NCBI GenBank assembly: GCA_963677825.2
Contig: CAXXEF010000001.1
Location: forward strand, 930,001 to 994,000
Direction: 5' to 3'
Source of the DNA: Sporobacter sp963677825
Lineage (GTDB): Bacteria > Bacillota > Clostridia > Oscillospirales > Oscillospiraceae
DNA: 64,000 bases
Part shown: positions 40,651 through 49,213 of the stretch, one piece after another
Layout of the letters: every line of letters begins with the position of its first letter
Numbering within the stretch: the first letter of the stretch is position 1
Translations under genes and position numbers: made by a program
Notes under the pieces: model-generated
Seen by the model: only the letters and a program-made list of their open reading frames with translations
Database searches by the model: none
What the model was told of the DNA's origin: nothing

Positions 40651-42306
40651 TTACATAGATGGATTCCGTTCGTCAAATGGATCAACTTCGCCAAACGGAA
40701 CTTCCGTGTCCGGTGTATCCGGTGTATCCGGCGTCTCCGGCGTATCCGGCGTATCCGGCGTCTCCGGCGTATCCGGCGTATCCGGCGTATCCGGCGTATC
40801 CGGCGTATCCGGCGTATCCGGCGTATCCGGCGTATCCGGCGTATCCGGTGTCTCCGGCGTCTCCGGTGTATCCGGCGCGTCCGGTGTCTGCGGCGTGTCC
40901 GACGTGTCCGGTGTGTCCGGTGTCTCCGGCGTCTCCGGTGTATCCGGCGCGTCCGGTGTCTGCGGCGTGTCCGACGTGTCCGGTGTGTCCGGTGTATCCG
41001 GCGCGTCCGGTGTATCCGGCGTCTCCGGCGCCGCTATGATATTGGGTTCTTCGGCTATCTCAGAGACATCTGAGGGTGCGTCTCTGGCGTCGTCCAGCGG
41101 AGCACCGCAGTAGAAGCACGTCTCGCTGTCGGGCAGGTTGACCGCCAGACAGTTATTACAAATCTTGTTACGCGCCGACATCGGCATATACAGCTCATCG
41201 TCAAGTAAATCTTTTTTACGTTTCACCCGAACTTTTTTAGCGCGCTTTGTTTTCTCCGGCGGCGTACGTTCTGACCAGCGCTTTTCTGGTTTCTGCCGTT
41301 TGACGGGTGCAGCCATTCCGTCGCGGCGGGGACATGATAGGATAAACACATTCAGCACTGTCCATAAAATAATGCCGACAAATAGCGATACATTACCGTA
41401 AAGATACACATACGCACCTGCCACTACTGCGACGAGCACACCATATGCAACCGCAACGATGACTGATCGCCCGCACGACAATGGCCGACGGCGAATAACA
41501 AATCGAATAATCAGCATCGGTAATACCAGCAGCACCAGCGTGACGGCAAGGTCTGCCAAAACCAGCAGCATCTGCGGCTGGCCACTCAGTCCGCCGAGCC
41601 ATGTGGCAATCCGCTCAAAGCTTGAATATTCTTTGCTGAAAACAACGCTGTCCATAACATCGGTCATCAGCGCCTCGCGTTGCTGGGTAATGGCCATATC
41701 ATATGACGATAAGGAAATTAGGATTGCCATACCGTCGTAGATGGTATAGTACTGCAGATCATAACCATTGTACATACCATTGGGATATTCAGCGGTGCTC
41801 TTGATAAAGACGGCCTGGCCCTGACCGCGATATATCTCAGACGATGTATACGTCCTGTCTTCCCTTTGATACATCGAGGTGGCATTGTCGATGAAAGACT
41901 GAAGTTCCTCGTCTGAATATAGATTCAAGTCAAAAATATTCTGAATGCGGCTGTTTTGATACATTCTTACACCGAATTCGTACCGCACCAGTTCCTCAAT
42001 AGAATTGAGATAGGTATCATGTTCGAAAAAGTAGCGCTCAAATTGATCGCCCGTCAGGCCGAAAACGGCCGGATTCGGATCGTCCGGGTCGATTTGGCGC
42101 GTAAACGTATATAAATCGGTTGGTACGCTGATCGTCATACCGAGTTCTTCCAGATAATACGTACCGTCAGCCGTAGCATTCCCGCTTGCCGATGATCCGC
42201 TGGCAGGCGTTGTATCATCGTCCGGTGCGACGGTGCAGGAAACAGCGGACAGGACAAAAGCCGCCAGCAATGCTGACGCAAACAGAATCTTGACGATGGT
42301 TTTCAT
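40651..42306 (-). CDS. Lipoprotein-like membrane protein with zinc ribbon and D-T-P repeat tail
   Basis: A 551-residue protein. N-terminal signal with a lipobox-like AVSC (about 21-24); an extracytoplasmic domain (about 40-230); two to three membrane segments (about 240-325); a basic stretch; a zinc ribbon CNNC...CFYC (about 385-405); and a tail of roughly 110 residues built from P-D-T and P-E-T triplets. A 21-residue block (ending TSDTPQTPDAPDTPETPETP) occurs twice. The very end (EVPFGEVDPFDE) is not repetitive. The zinc ribbon and repeat lie on the cytoplasmic side if the topology is right. I do not recognise the secreted domain. Confidence 0.8.
   Translation of the reverse strand: MKTIVKILFASALLAAFVLSAVSCTVAPDDDTTPASGSSASGNATADGTYYLEELGMTISVPTDLYTFTRQIDPDDPNPAVFGLTGDQFERYFFEHDTYLNSIEELVRYEFGVRMYQNSRIQNIFDLNLYSDEELQSFIDNATSMYQREDRTYTSSEIYRGQGQAVFIKSTAEYPNGMYNGYDLQYYTIYDGMAILISLSSYDMAITQQREALMTDVMDSVVFSKEYSSFERIATWLGGLSGQPQMLLVLADLAVTLVLLVLPMLIIRFVIRRRPLSCGRSVIVAVAYGVLVAVVAGAYVYLYGNVSLFVGIILWTVLNVFILSCPRRDGMAAPVKRQKPEKRWSERTPPEKTKRAKKVRVKRKKDLLDDELYMPMSARNKICNNCLAVNLPDSETCFYCGAPLDDARDAPSDVSEIAEEPNIIAAPETPDTPDAPDTPDTPDTSDTPQTPDAPDTPETPETPDTPDTSDTPQTPDAPDTPETPETPDTPDTPDTPDTPDTPDTPDTPDTPDTPETPDTPDTPETPDTPDTPDTEVPFGEVDPFDERNPSM
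40710..41030. repeat. 9-bp tandem repeat tract
   Basis: Over thirty copies of a 9-base unit related to GGCGTATCC, in frame with the gene on the minus strand (codons for Asp-Thr-Pro and variants). About twelve consecutive units near 40740-40845 are almost identical. A 63-base block is duplicated in tandem between about 40850 and 40990. Confidence 0.95.
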
Positions 42307-42413
42307 AGTCCACCCCATTGGTAGCCTTTTGCACATGCAAAACGTCGCTACAAAACGTCATTAAAAAGTTTAGATACTTACCATTATAAAGCGTGCCAAT
42401 TTTGGATTATATA

Positions 42414-42442
42414 ACAAATTGTTAAAAATATCAATAATTTGT
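42414..42442. promoter_or_regulatory. AT-rich dyad upstream of the EFR1 gene
   Basis: ACAAATTGTTA and CAATAATTTGT form an inverted repeat (9 of 11 matching) with a 7-base centre, in the space between two divergent genes. TTGTTAA resembles half of a Rex site; the other half does not fit. Possible operator. Confidence 0.3.
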
Positions 42443-42498
42443 ACTAAATCGGCATTTTTCATGTCATTTCGACTATTCATGCCCCCGCCTTCACGCTC

Positions 42499-42527
42499 TT
42501 TACAGCTTGTCGGGTTTATGGTACAGT
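42499..42527 (+). promoter_or_regulatory. Promoter of the EFR1 gene
   Basis: TTTACA, 17 bases, TACAGT, 34 bases before the start codon. Confidence 0.5.
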
Positions 42528-42561
42528 TTGGATATCGACAAGTACTGGAGAGGCGAACTCT

Positions 42562-43455
42562 ATGGCATCATATTCGATCGGCAGCGGCAGTCGTATCAAC
42601 ATAACCTATTTCACGGGCACCGGCGGTACCGCAATGGCGGCGCGGGCGCTCGATAAAACATTGACGGCCGCCGGCGCTGTCACCCGGCTGAACGAACTAA
42701 CTTGCGAGAGTAACGTCGACGAGGCTGGTGCGAACGATTTTCTGATCGTCTGCTACCCCGTGTACGCGTTTACCGCGCCCAGGCCGGTGCTTAAACATCT
42801 CAAACGCCTGTCCGCATCCGACGGCACACCGGCCGCCGTTATTTCCGTTTCCGGCGGTGGTGAAGTATCGCCCAACTTGGCCTGCCGCCGTAAGCCAATA
42901 CGCCTGCTTGAGCGGCGCGGTTATCGCGTCGTTTACGAAAACATGCTCGTCATGCCCGCAAATGCGATCGAGCCGACACCGGACGCCCTGGCACGTCGGC
43001 TGCTGGCCGTGCTGCCGGACAAGGCTGAGGCCATCGCGTCAGCAATGCTGAACGGTGTCGAACGCCGAAGTGCACCGGATTTTTCAAACCGTATGCTTGC
43101 GTGGTTTGGTCGCATGGAGCAGCTGTTTGCACGTCTCGTCGGTAAGCTGATGAAAGTGAGCGGCGAGTGTACCGCCTGCGGCTTATGCGCTGCATTTTGT
43201 CCGACTGGTAACATCCGTATGGTCGGCGAGCATCCGGCCTTTGCATGGCAATGCGTCACATGCCTGCGCTGTGTATATAATTGCCCCGCGCAGGCACTGC
43301 GTCCGCGCTTGGGTAAAATGCTTGTTATCGACGGCGGCTACAGCCTTTCCGATTATGAATCGGGCGACGCACCGGCAGTGCCCGATGGTGATGACGACGC
43401 CGCAAACGGCAAAGCCTTTGACGGTGTAAGGGACTACCTGACGAGTCACGTTTAA
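42562..43455 (+). CDS. EFR1-family flavodoxin/ferredoxin protein
   Basis: A 297-residue protein with a flavodoxin-like N-terminus (YFTGTGGTAMAARALD, VCYPVYAFTAP) and a C-terminal two-cluster ferredoxin: CTACGLCAAFCP (about 203-214) and CVTCLRCVYNCP (about 233-244), each binding a 4Fe-4S cluster. Electron transfer role; partners unknown. Next to the redox sensor gene rex. Confidence 0.92.
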   Translation: MASYSIGSGSRINITYFTGTGGTAMAARALDKTLTAAGAVTRLNELTCESNVDEAGANDFLIVCYPVYAFTAPRPVLKHLKRLSASDGTPAAVISVSGGGEVSPNLACRRKPIRLLERRGYRVVYENMLVMPANAIEPTPDALARRLLAVLPDKAEAIASAMLNGVERRSAPDFSNRMLAWFGRMEQLFARLVGKLMKVSGECTACGLCAAFCPTGNIRMVGEHPAFAWQCVTCLRCVYNCPAQALRPRLGKMLVIDGGYSLSDYESGDAPAVPDGDDDAANGKAFDGVRDYLTSHV

Positions 43456-43549
43456 CGGCGTTACGTCGTCGGATTAGAATTGACAAACTGTTATAATGTA
43501 TGATATCTTTTTTAAATATGATATACTGTAATATATAGGGGAGTTAGCT

Positions 43550-44203
43550 ATGCAACAGGCAAAAAAAATACCTGATATCGTCATCAGACGGCTTCCTGTT
43601 TACTATCGCTTTCTGACGAACCTGCACCAGATGGGTATCAGCCGCGTCTCGTCAACAGATCTTGGCAAGAAGATGGGCATCACCTCGTCGCAAGTACGGC
43701 AGGATTTCTTTAATTTTGGCAGTTTCGGCCTTCAAGGTTATGGCTATGACGTCGATCAACTGCGGCAGGAAATCGGCACCATTCTCGGTCTGGACACGAT
43801 GCGTACGATGATCATCATCGGCGCCGGTCATCTCGGCCAGGCGCTCGCGCGTCACAGTGCCTTTGAAAAAGACGGTTACAGCGTCGTCGGTGTTTTTGAT
43901 ATCAATCAAAACCTGATCGGCCAGAAAATTCGCGACGTTGAGATTCAGCACGTCAGCGACATCGCCGAGTTCATCGGCGCCAACAAGGTCAATATCGCCG
44001 TGATCACGGTGCCGCGCACGTACGCCAAGGAGGTCGCCGACCTCGTCACGTCACTGGGCATCAAGGGCATCTGGAACTTTACATCCGTCAAGCTTTCCCT
44101 GCCGAGCGATATTGCCGTGGAAAACATCCATCTCAGCGACAGCCTCATGACGCTGGGCTACTACATGAAATACAGTAGCGGCATCACGAGCACAGACGCG
44201 TAA
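43550..44203 (+). CDS. rex: Redox-sensing transcriptional repressor Rex
   Basis: A 217-residue NADH-responsive repressor. Winged helix (about 10-80) with ISRVSSTDLGKKMGITSSQVRQDFFNFG (key VSSxxLGxxxGITxxQVRxDxxxFG), then a Rossmann domain with IGAGHLGQALA (about 91-101) binding NADH. Start ATG has GGGGAG upstream. It usually controls fermentation and redox genes. An AT-rich leader with several ATGATAT repeats precedes it. Confidence 0.96.
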   Translation: MQQAKKIPDIVIRRLPVYYRFLTNLHQMGISRVSSTDLGKKMGITSSQVRQDFFNFGSFGLQGYGYDVDQLRQEIGTILGLDTMRTMIIIGAGHLGQALARHSAFEKDGYSVVGVFDINQNLIGQKIRDVEIQHVSDIAEFIGANKVNIAVITVPRTYAKEVADLVTSLGIKGIWNFTSVKLSLPSDIAVENIHLSDSLMTLGYYMKYSSGITSTDA

Positions 44204-44229
44204 GCGTATCCGACTTACCAAACATAACT

Positions 44230-44261
44230 AAAAGCCCCGTGCCTTTCGGCGCGGGGCTTTT
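44230..44261. terminator. Bidirectional terminator
   Basis: AAAAGCCCCGTGCC / GGCGCGGGGCTTTT with a 4-base loop, between rex and the convergent four-gene operon. Confidence 0.9.
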
Positions 44262-44270
44262 CTATGCAGC

Positions 44271-44681
44271 TTATTTAAGATATAGGCCCGTGAGGTTGAG
44301 GTCGGTATCCATAACGATGGTGTACAGGTATTTCTTATGCTCATACCGGCATCGGACAAGCGCCAGAATATACTTTTCACCGCTCTCGTCCGTCTGTCCG
44401 ACAGTATTGATATCAAGTACCTCGACAAACGCGCCGGCCGGCGTCAGAAACGGTTCCCACGCTGCCTCGAAATCCGCCGCCGTCGTCAGCGGCTCAAGAT
44501 CGTCACGGAACAGCGCGACGATGGCCGCGTAATCCTCGGTCTTGATGACGTCAATGATCTCCAATGCTCTGGTCTCGGCGGCTGCTTTATCGTATTCAAA
44601 TGACGATTGTGCACAGGCCGTCAGGCTCAACGCGAGCAGCGCGGCGCAGACGAGCGCGGTTAATCGCTTCAGTATTTTCAT
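44271..44681 (-). CDS. DUF3887-like lipoprotein
   Basis: A 136-residue lipoprotein with lipobox LTAC (about 20-23) and a small alpha-beta domain (ETRALEIIDVIKTEDYAAIVAL...), like DUF3887 proteins. Overlaps the YhfC-like gene by four bases (ATGA). Function unknown; may be a partner of the protease. Confidence 0.8.
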   Translation of the reverse strand: MKILKRLTALVCAALLALSLTACAQSSFEYDKAAAETRALEIIDVIKTEDYAAIVALFRDDLEPLTTAADFEAAWEPFLTPAGAFVEVLDINTVGQTDESGEKYILALVRCRYEHKKYLYTIVMDTDLNLTGLYLK

Positions 44682-45373
44682 GCCATTTCTCCTTCACGGT
44701 ATTTTTTCTGTTCGGCAATAACATAGATCAGCAGCGCAATTGCGACAACGGCGATGACGGCTTCAATGACCCAGATGTTCATACCGGCTTGCCGCATGAG
44801 TTCAGAGATCATATTGACGAGTGTGTGCAACACGAACGCCAGCACCAGCCAAATCGGCTTGTTGAGCGTGACACTTTTAAGCACGAGCACGGAAAAGCCG
44901 ATATGTAAGAGCATCGCGAAGATCCGCTCGACCCCGCCAGCCAGAATTTCCGATGCCGCAAGCCCGGCAACAGGTGCAAACAAAAGCACAATGGCACTGA
45001 CCCCGACCAGCAGAATCGCCTCCAGCCCGCCGTGACCGACGCCGAACGCAACACCATCCATAACGCGGTGCTTATTTTTCATGAGCGTGCGCATGATGAT
45101 CCACCGGCCGCCCTCTTCAAACAGTCCGGCCGTCACACTTAGTAACAGCGCGTACAAAACGGGAGAGCTGATAGAAAGCGTCATATACCAGACGGTTTTA
45201 CCCAGCAGGTTAAGCGCCGGGAGGCGCGTGGCGACCTGAAAGATGAAAAACGTCAGTACGCCGAGCAGAATCGGCCCGAGGTACCCCTTCCGGCGAAAAG
45301 CGAACCACAATGCCGCGCCGACTGGCAAAACAAACGCCGCTATAATCGTGGATATTGTACTGGCCATCACCAT
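44678..45373 (-). CDS. YhfC-family intramembrane metalloprotease
   Basis: A 231-residue protein with about seven membrane segments. EEGGRW (about 85-90), GHGGLEA (about 113-119) and RIFAMLLHIGFSVLV carry the Glu and His residues expected of YhfC-type proteases (PrsW-related). Substrate unknown. AAAGGAG precedes the ATG. It follows the DUF5808 gene by 11 bases. Confidence 0.85.
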   Translation of the reverse strand: MVMASTISTIIAAFVLPVGAALWFAFRRKGYLGPILLGVLTFFIFQVATRLPALNLLGKTVWYMTLSISSPVLYALLLSVTAGLFEEGGRWIIMRTLMKNKHRVMDGVAFGVGHGGLEAILLVGVSAIVLLFAPVAGLAASEILAGGVERIFAMLLHIGFSVLVLKSVTLNKPIWLVLAFVLHTLVNMISELMRQAGMNIWVIEAVIAVVAIALLIYVIAEQKKYREGEMA

Positions 45374-45384
45374 ATTTTCTCCTT

Positions 45385-46806
45385 TCAGCCGTTTTGTGCA
45401 CTAAGCTCCTGATTAATGTGGAGCGTCTGTCCATTGTCTGTCTCAAGAAGCATCTGATATACGTTCATCGTTTGCTCTTCGTCTGACGACCCGAGCAGAT
45501 ACGTCCAATCGGGCGTTTCGATCAGGATGAACGGCGGCGATCGCGGGTCGAGGCAGACACGCAGGCTGCCCAGTTCATCACTGCTGAAATTGCCCTTCAG
45601 CACGGTTTTCATGCCCGTCCCGTTTGTCCGTCGGAGATCGGACGGCAACGTGTCAACAAGCTGCAGCCCGTCAATGTAAGCAATTGGGATCGTGTACACG
45701 TCCGACGTGTGTTCGGCAACGACGGACGCTGCGTCAATACTAATACCGACAGGCGTAAATTCACTGCGGATCATAAAGAATCCGATGAACGGCATGCCTA
45801 ATACAATCAGCAGTGTGACGGCTACAAAAACCCGCGCACCCTGTCGGGCAAGATTGATGGTCGTACCGACGCCGACACGTCGATTGACAATAAAGTTCTC
45901 ATCGTCCGGATTATTATAGAGCATGCCGAACAGCCAGTGCTCATCATCATCAATATAGACACGACGGCCGCTGTCTGCCGTCAGCTTTTGCTGAACTTTC
46001 CGCGTCTTGAATTCGGCTCCAAGTACAAAAACCAGTAACGCTACGGTATAAACTAATCCAACGTATACTATGACGTTCGCATGGCCGGCAAACAGCCAGA
46101 TGAATAATGCAAACAGGCAGGTCAGCCACGACAGTGCAATCCAGACTTTGCCCCAGTTGTAGCGGCGCACACGTGTCAGCGCGGCGCTGAGCGCGACGTT
46201 TTCGTCGACGATTTCGGCTCGCTGACGAAACAGCAGGCGGTAAAAGAGCATATACGCCACGCTCATGATCGCCATAGTGCCGTATAAAATCGTCATGGCC
46301 GCAAACTCCCCGCGGGCGGGCGGCACGATCAATGTATAGACGAGCGGTATGCTTGAAATGATCACCGTCGGGATAAACAGCCACACACTTAGCAGCCGCT
46401 TCGGCGCGGCGGCATGCGTCATGTCCACGAGTGTCACGCCGGTCGACTCTCCGAACCATTCATTATCGCGTTTGAGTGTCTTTAGCGCACGATGCGCCCG
46501 AACGTATGGCAGCATTGGCAGTACCAAAGCGCCAATGAGCCAAAACAAATAGTACGTCATAACAATTGAATCATACTGGATGAAAAACACCGGTGCAATC
46601 AGCGCGAGCAGGATGGCGCCCGTCACGTTCATTTGTGCATAAAACCGGTGGACAAGCGCGCGAACAGCTACGCTCTCGCGCGCGTCCAGCGGCAGCGTAA
46701 CACCGAGTATGATATTCTTTTTGGGTTTGGCCTCATTGCGCATAACAAGCACTATAATAACCGCAACTGGTAAAAAACACACGCCAAGGATGATTTGCAT
46801 CAACAT
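45385..46806 (-). CDS. Membrane protein with DUF5808 domain
   Basis: A 473-residue protein. Five to six N-terminal segments separated by soluble parts, then DDDEHWLFGMLYNNPDDENF (about 290-309) followed by NRRVGVGTTINLARQGAR, the DUF5808 pattern, another segment (about 328-347) and a C-terminal soluble beta domain ending in a PH-like stretch. DUF1648-type regions often accompany it. Starts three bases after the GntR stop. Function unknown. Confidence 0.82.
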   Translation of the reverse strand: MLMQIILGVCFLPVAVIIVLVMRNEAKPKKNIILGVTLPLDARESVAVRALVHRFYAQMNVTGAILLALIAPVFFIQYDSIVMTYYLFWLIGALVLPMLPYVRAHRALKTLKRDNEWFGESTGVTLVDMTHAAAPKRLLSVWLFIPTVIISSIPLVYTLIVPPARGEFAAMTILYGTMAIMSVAYMLFYRLLFRQRAEIVDENVALSAALTRVRRYNWGKVWIALSWLTCLFALFIWLFAGHANVIVYVGLVYTVALLVFVLGAEFKTRKVQQKLTADSGRRVYIDDDEHWLFGMLYNNPDDENFIVNRRVGVGTTINLARQGARVFVAVTLLIVLGMPFIGFFMIRSEFTPVGISIDAASVVAEHTSDVYTIPIAYIDGLQLVDTLPSDLRRTNGTGMKTVLKGNFSSDELGSLRVCLDPRSPPFILIETPDWTYLLGSSDEEQTMNVYQMLLETDNGQTLHINQELSAQNG

Positions 46807-46809
46807 ATC

Positions 46810-47184
46810 CTAGCCCTCCAATTCGTCGTAGATCTTGCCGACAAGTTGTAAAAACCCCTGCTTGCTCATCCCGCCTAGCTTTGCTTCTGAGATAAGCAGG
46901 CGCAGCATCGCTTCCGTTTTAGGCGGCAAGCCAGCGTCAGACGGTACCGGGCCTGTCACGACGGCACCACTGCGGCGGTCCGCGGTGATGTACCCCTCCT
47001 GTTTGAGCAGCTGATACGCCTTATTGACGGTCATCATGTTGACGCCGGACTCGTCGGCCAGTGCTCGGATTGTCGGCAGCTTGTCACCGGAGGACAACCG
47101 TCCGTCGGCTATGCCGAGTACGATTTCGTTGCGGATCTGCAGGTAGATCGGCACGTCGCTTGAAAAGTCAAGCCGAAGCAGCAT
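46810..47184 (-). CDS. GntR-family regulator, YtrA subfamily
   Basis: A 124-residue regulator: winged helix (about 1-75) with PIYLQIRNEIVLGIADGRL and LPTIRALADESGVNMMTVNKAY, then a short dimerisation tail, the size of YtrA-type repressors. These usually repress their own operon. It heads GntR-DUF5808-YhfC-DUF3887, so it likely controls that membrane-protein operon. Confidence 0.93.
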   Translation of the reverse strand: MLLRLDFSSDVPIYLQIRNEIVLGIADGRLSSGDKLPTIRALADESGVNMMTVNKAYQLLKQEGYITADRRSGAVVTGPVPSDAGLPPKTEAMLRLLISEAKLGGMSKQGFLQLVGKIYDELEG

Positions 47185-47208
47185 AATACGGCCCCCTTTG
47201 CATTATCT

Positions 47209-47237
47209 ATAGTAATACAAATCATGCATAATGGCAA
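47209..47237 (-). promoter_or_regulatory. Promoter of the GntR operon
   Basis: Minus strand TTGCCA (47237-47232), 17 bases, TACTAT (47214-47209). Confidence 0.6.
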
Positions 47238-47282
47238 TGGGCAAAATAGACAAATCGTGTTATAATATGGCATATTGCCCAT
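47237..47282. promoter_or_regulatory. Inverted repeat flanking a TATAAT, upstream of the lipase
   Basis: ATGGGCAA (47237-47244) and TTGCCCAT (47275-47282) bracket the plus-strand TATAAT at 47261. The left arm overlaps the -35 of the divergent GntR operon. Candidate operator acting on both genes. Confidence 0.4.
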
Positions 47283-47314
47283 CGCTTATTCTATATTCAG
47301 GAGTGTATTGATAC

Positions 47315-48655
47315 ATGGGTCAGCTAAGACGCCTAATAAATATCCTAGTACTTACCGCGGCGCTCAACAGCCCGATTATCTGCGGTTATTTCCGTGTTGA
47401 GGCTTTTAAACAGATTTTGATATATTGCGTTTCTTTGATCTGCATTTTATTGATTAACATCTTCCCTTGCCGGGTTAAAAACGATGTCTTTCGTTTGCGT
47501 TCCATCATGAAGGGACGCGAGCTTCTGCTTATGTTTTCCGTCACATTCTTAGCCCTTGTCATCGCAAACGGCGTCGCTGGTGTAATATTTGTCCCAGCAA
47601 ACATATCCTGGTGGTATTTCGGTATCAACATGGCTGTTGGTGTGATGGGCTCACTCATTCTGCTTGTCAACGGGCTATCCCGTGTTTTCTTAACATCCCA
47701 GCAGCTTGGTATACGGTGGCGATTGCTGATATTGTTTTTCTGGTGGGTGCCCGTTGTCAATTTTATTTTGCTCAACAAGGTCTGCCGTCTAGTACGTCGC
47801 GAATATGAAGTTGAAACGGGTAAAAATCAGCTCAACAATATACGAAGCATTGGGAGCATCTGTGCGACAAAGTATCCGCTTTTACTGGTTCATGGCGTCT
47901 TTTTTAGAGATTTCAGATATTTCAGCTATTGGGGACGTATCCCGAAAGAGCTCAAAAAGAATGGCGCGGTATTCTATTTAGGACAACAGCAATCTGCAGC
48001 GTCCGTCAAGGATACAGCCGCCGAGCTGGCTACTCGGATTAAAGAAATAGTTGAGGAAACCGGCTGTGATAAAATAAATATCATCGCCCACTCCAAGGGC
48101 GGCCTTGATGCGCGGTATGCCATCAGCTGCCTCGGCATGGACCAATTCGTCGCCTCGCTGACGACGATCAGCACACCGCACCACGGCTGCCTTTTTGCCG
48201 ATCACCTTCTTGAAAAGACATCGGAAAAGTTCGTCAACCGCATTGCAAAAAGCTACAATGCCGCGCTGAGAAAGCTCGGCGATCAAAACCCGGATTTCAT
48301 TGCCGCCGTGACGGATCTGACAGCCGAAAATTGCCGGCAGATCAACGAAGAGGCACCGGATAAAGACACTGTTTATTATAAAAGCTATGGCTCAAAGCTG
48401 AACACATGGATGGGCGGCAGATTCCCACTGAATCTGTCTAATATACTTGTGCAGCCGTTTGACGGAGAAAACGACGGTCTTGTTTCCGTTTCATCGGCAG
48501 AATGGGGCGCGCAGTATACCGTGTTGAGCCCAACCGGCAAGCGCGGTATCTCGCACGGCGATGTGATTGATCTCAATCGCGAGAATATTGATGACTTTGA
48601 CGTGCGCGAGCTTTATGTCGGTATTGTCAAGGACTTAAAAGCACTCGGCTTCTAG
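47315..48655 (+). CDS. Membrane-anchored lipase/esterase
   Basis: A 446-residue protein. Four membrane segments (about 8-25, 33-51, 71-95, 103-122, with a further one near 137-155), then an alpha/beta-hydrolase domain: LLLVHGVFFRDF (190-201, oxyanion loop), nucleophile Ser260 in IIAHSKGGLDA, then TISTPHHGCLFAD. The last part has the Asp/His region (NDGLVS, then SHGDVI). It resembles triacylglycerol lipases; the substrate is unknown. A strong terminator follows. Confidence 0.85.
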   Translation: MGQLRRLINILVLTAALNSPIICGYFRVEAFKQILIYCVSLICILLINIFPCRVKNDVFRLRSIMKGRELLLMFSVTFLALVIANGVAGVIFVPANISWWYFGINMAVGVMGSLILLVNGLSRVFLTSQQLGIRWRLLILFFWWVPVVNFILLNKVCRLVRREYEVETGKNQLNNIRSIGSICATKYPLLLVHGVFFRDFRYFSYWGRIPKELKKNGAVFYLGQQQSAASVKDTAAELATRIKEIVEETGCDKINIIAHSKGGLDARYAISCLGMDQFVASLTTISTPHHGCLFADHLLEKTSEKFVNRIAKSYNAALRKLGDQNPDFIAAVTDLTAENCRQINEEAPDKDTVYYKSYGSKLNTWMGGRFPLNLSNILVQPFDGENDGLVSVSSAEWGAQYTVLSPTGKRGISHGDVIDLNRENIDDFDVRELYVGIVKDLKALGF

Positions 48656-48676
48656 TCTTTAAAAACACAACAAAAA

Positions 48677-48704
48677 AAAGCGCCGCGGCAAGCCGCGGCG
48701 CTTT
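48677..48704. terminator. Bidirectional terminator
   Basis: AAAGCGCCGCGGC / GCCGCGGCGCTTT with a 2-base loop between convergent genes. Confidence 0.85.
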
Positions 48705-48715
48705 GCATATTCAGT

Positions 48716-49126
48716 TTAGAAGTACTTGCGGATACCTTCTGTGGCCAGCGACTGGTCGGCGCTGACGGTCATTGTAAACTTGATATTGTTACGTACGGAG
48801 AACGCCTCGCACCAGTCGATGAATTCTTCCGTTTTGCCGTCTACCGGCTTGTCGATGATCTTAAGCAGACTGTCGATAAAAACATGCGTGACATCGTAGT
48901 TGCACGCGCGAAGACCGCTGATAAAGCCCTTGACGAATTCGTAATCGGTAAAACTGAAGTCGGACGCTTCGATGAGGCGCACCTCATGCGGCAGATCATA
49001 CATCAGCTTCTGCCCCTGTTCGATACAGACCACATCGCCGCTTTCTTCCGTAACCGCCGTGTGGACAAGGTCGATCAGCTGTTTTGTCTTTCCGCAGCCC
49101 TTAAGGCCCATGATGATCTTAACCAT
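48716..49126 (-). CDS. Small P-loop ATPase-like protein
   Basis: A 136-residue protein with Walker A GLKGCGKT (7-14) at the N-terminus and a Walker B-like HVFIDSLLKI near 81-90. No further known domain. Homologues occur as unnamed proteins in Clostridia as far as I recall. AAGAGG precedes the ATG. Function unknown. Confidence 0.75.
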   Translation of the reverse strand: MVKIIMGLKGCGKTKQLIDLVHTAVTEESGDVVCIEQGQKLMYDLPHEVRLIEASDFSFTDYEFVKGFISGLRACNYDVTHVFIDSLLKIIDKPVDGKTEEFIDWCEAFSVRNNIKFTMTVSADQSLATEGIRKYF

Positions 49127-49213
49127 AAAACACCTCTTTGCACTTTTTTATATTTTAACAGTTTCTCGACCCAGCCGCAATACAAAAAGTAAAAACCGTG
49201 TCGAATTCTGTTA

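Noticed and set aside
40710..41030. CRISPR-like array
   Set aside because: The repeat unit is 9 bp with no unique spacers and it is in frame with a protein gene.
40628..41113. Long plus-strand frames made of Gly-Val-Ser-Gly and Arg-Arg-Ile repeats
   Set aside because: They are the other frames of the 9-bp repeat tract; the minus-strand frame has signal peptide, membrane segments and zinc ribbon and explains the sequence.
43456..43549. Rex operator in front of rex
   Set aside because: ATGATAT repeats and a TTGACA are present but no TTGTTAA-N4-TTAACAA-type dyad can be made out.
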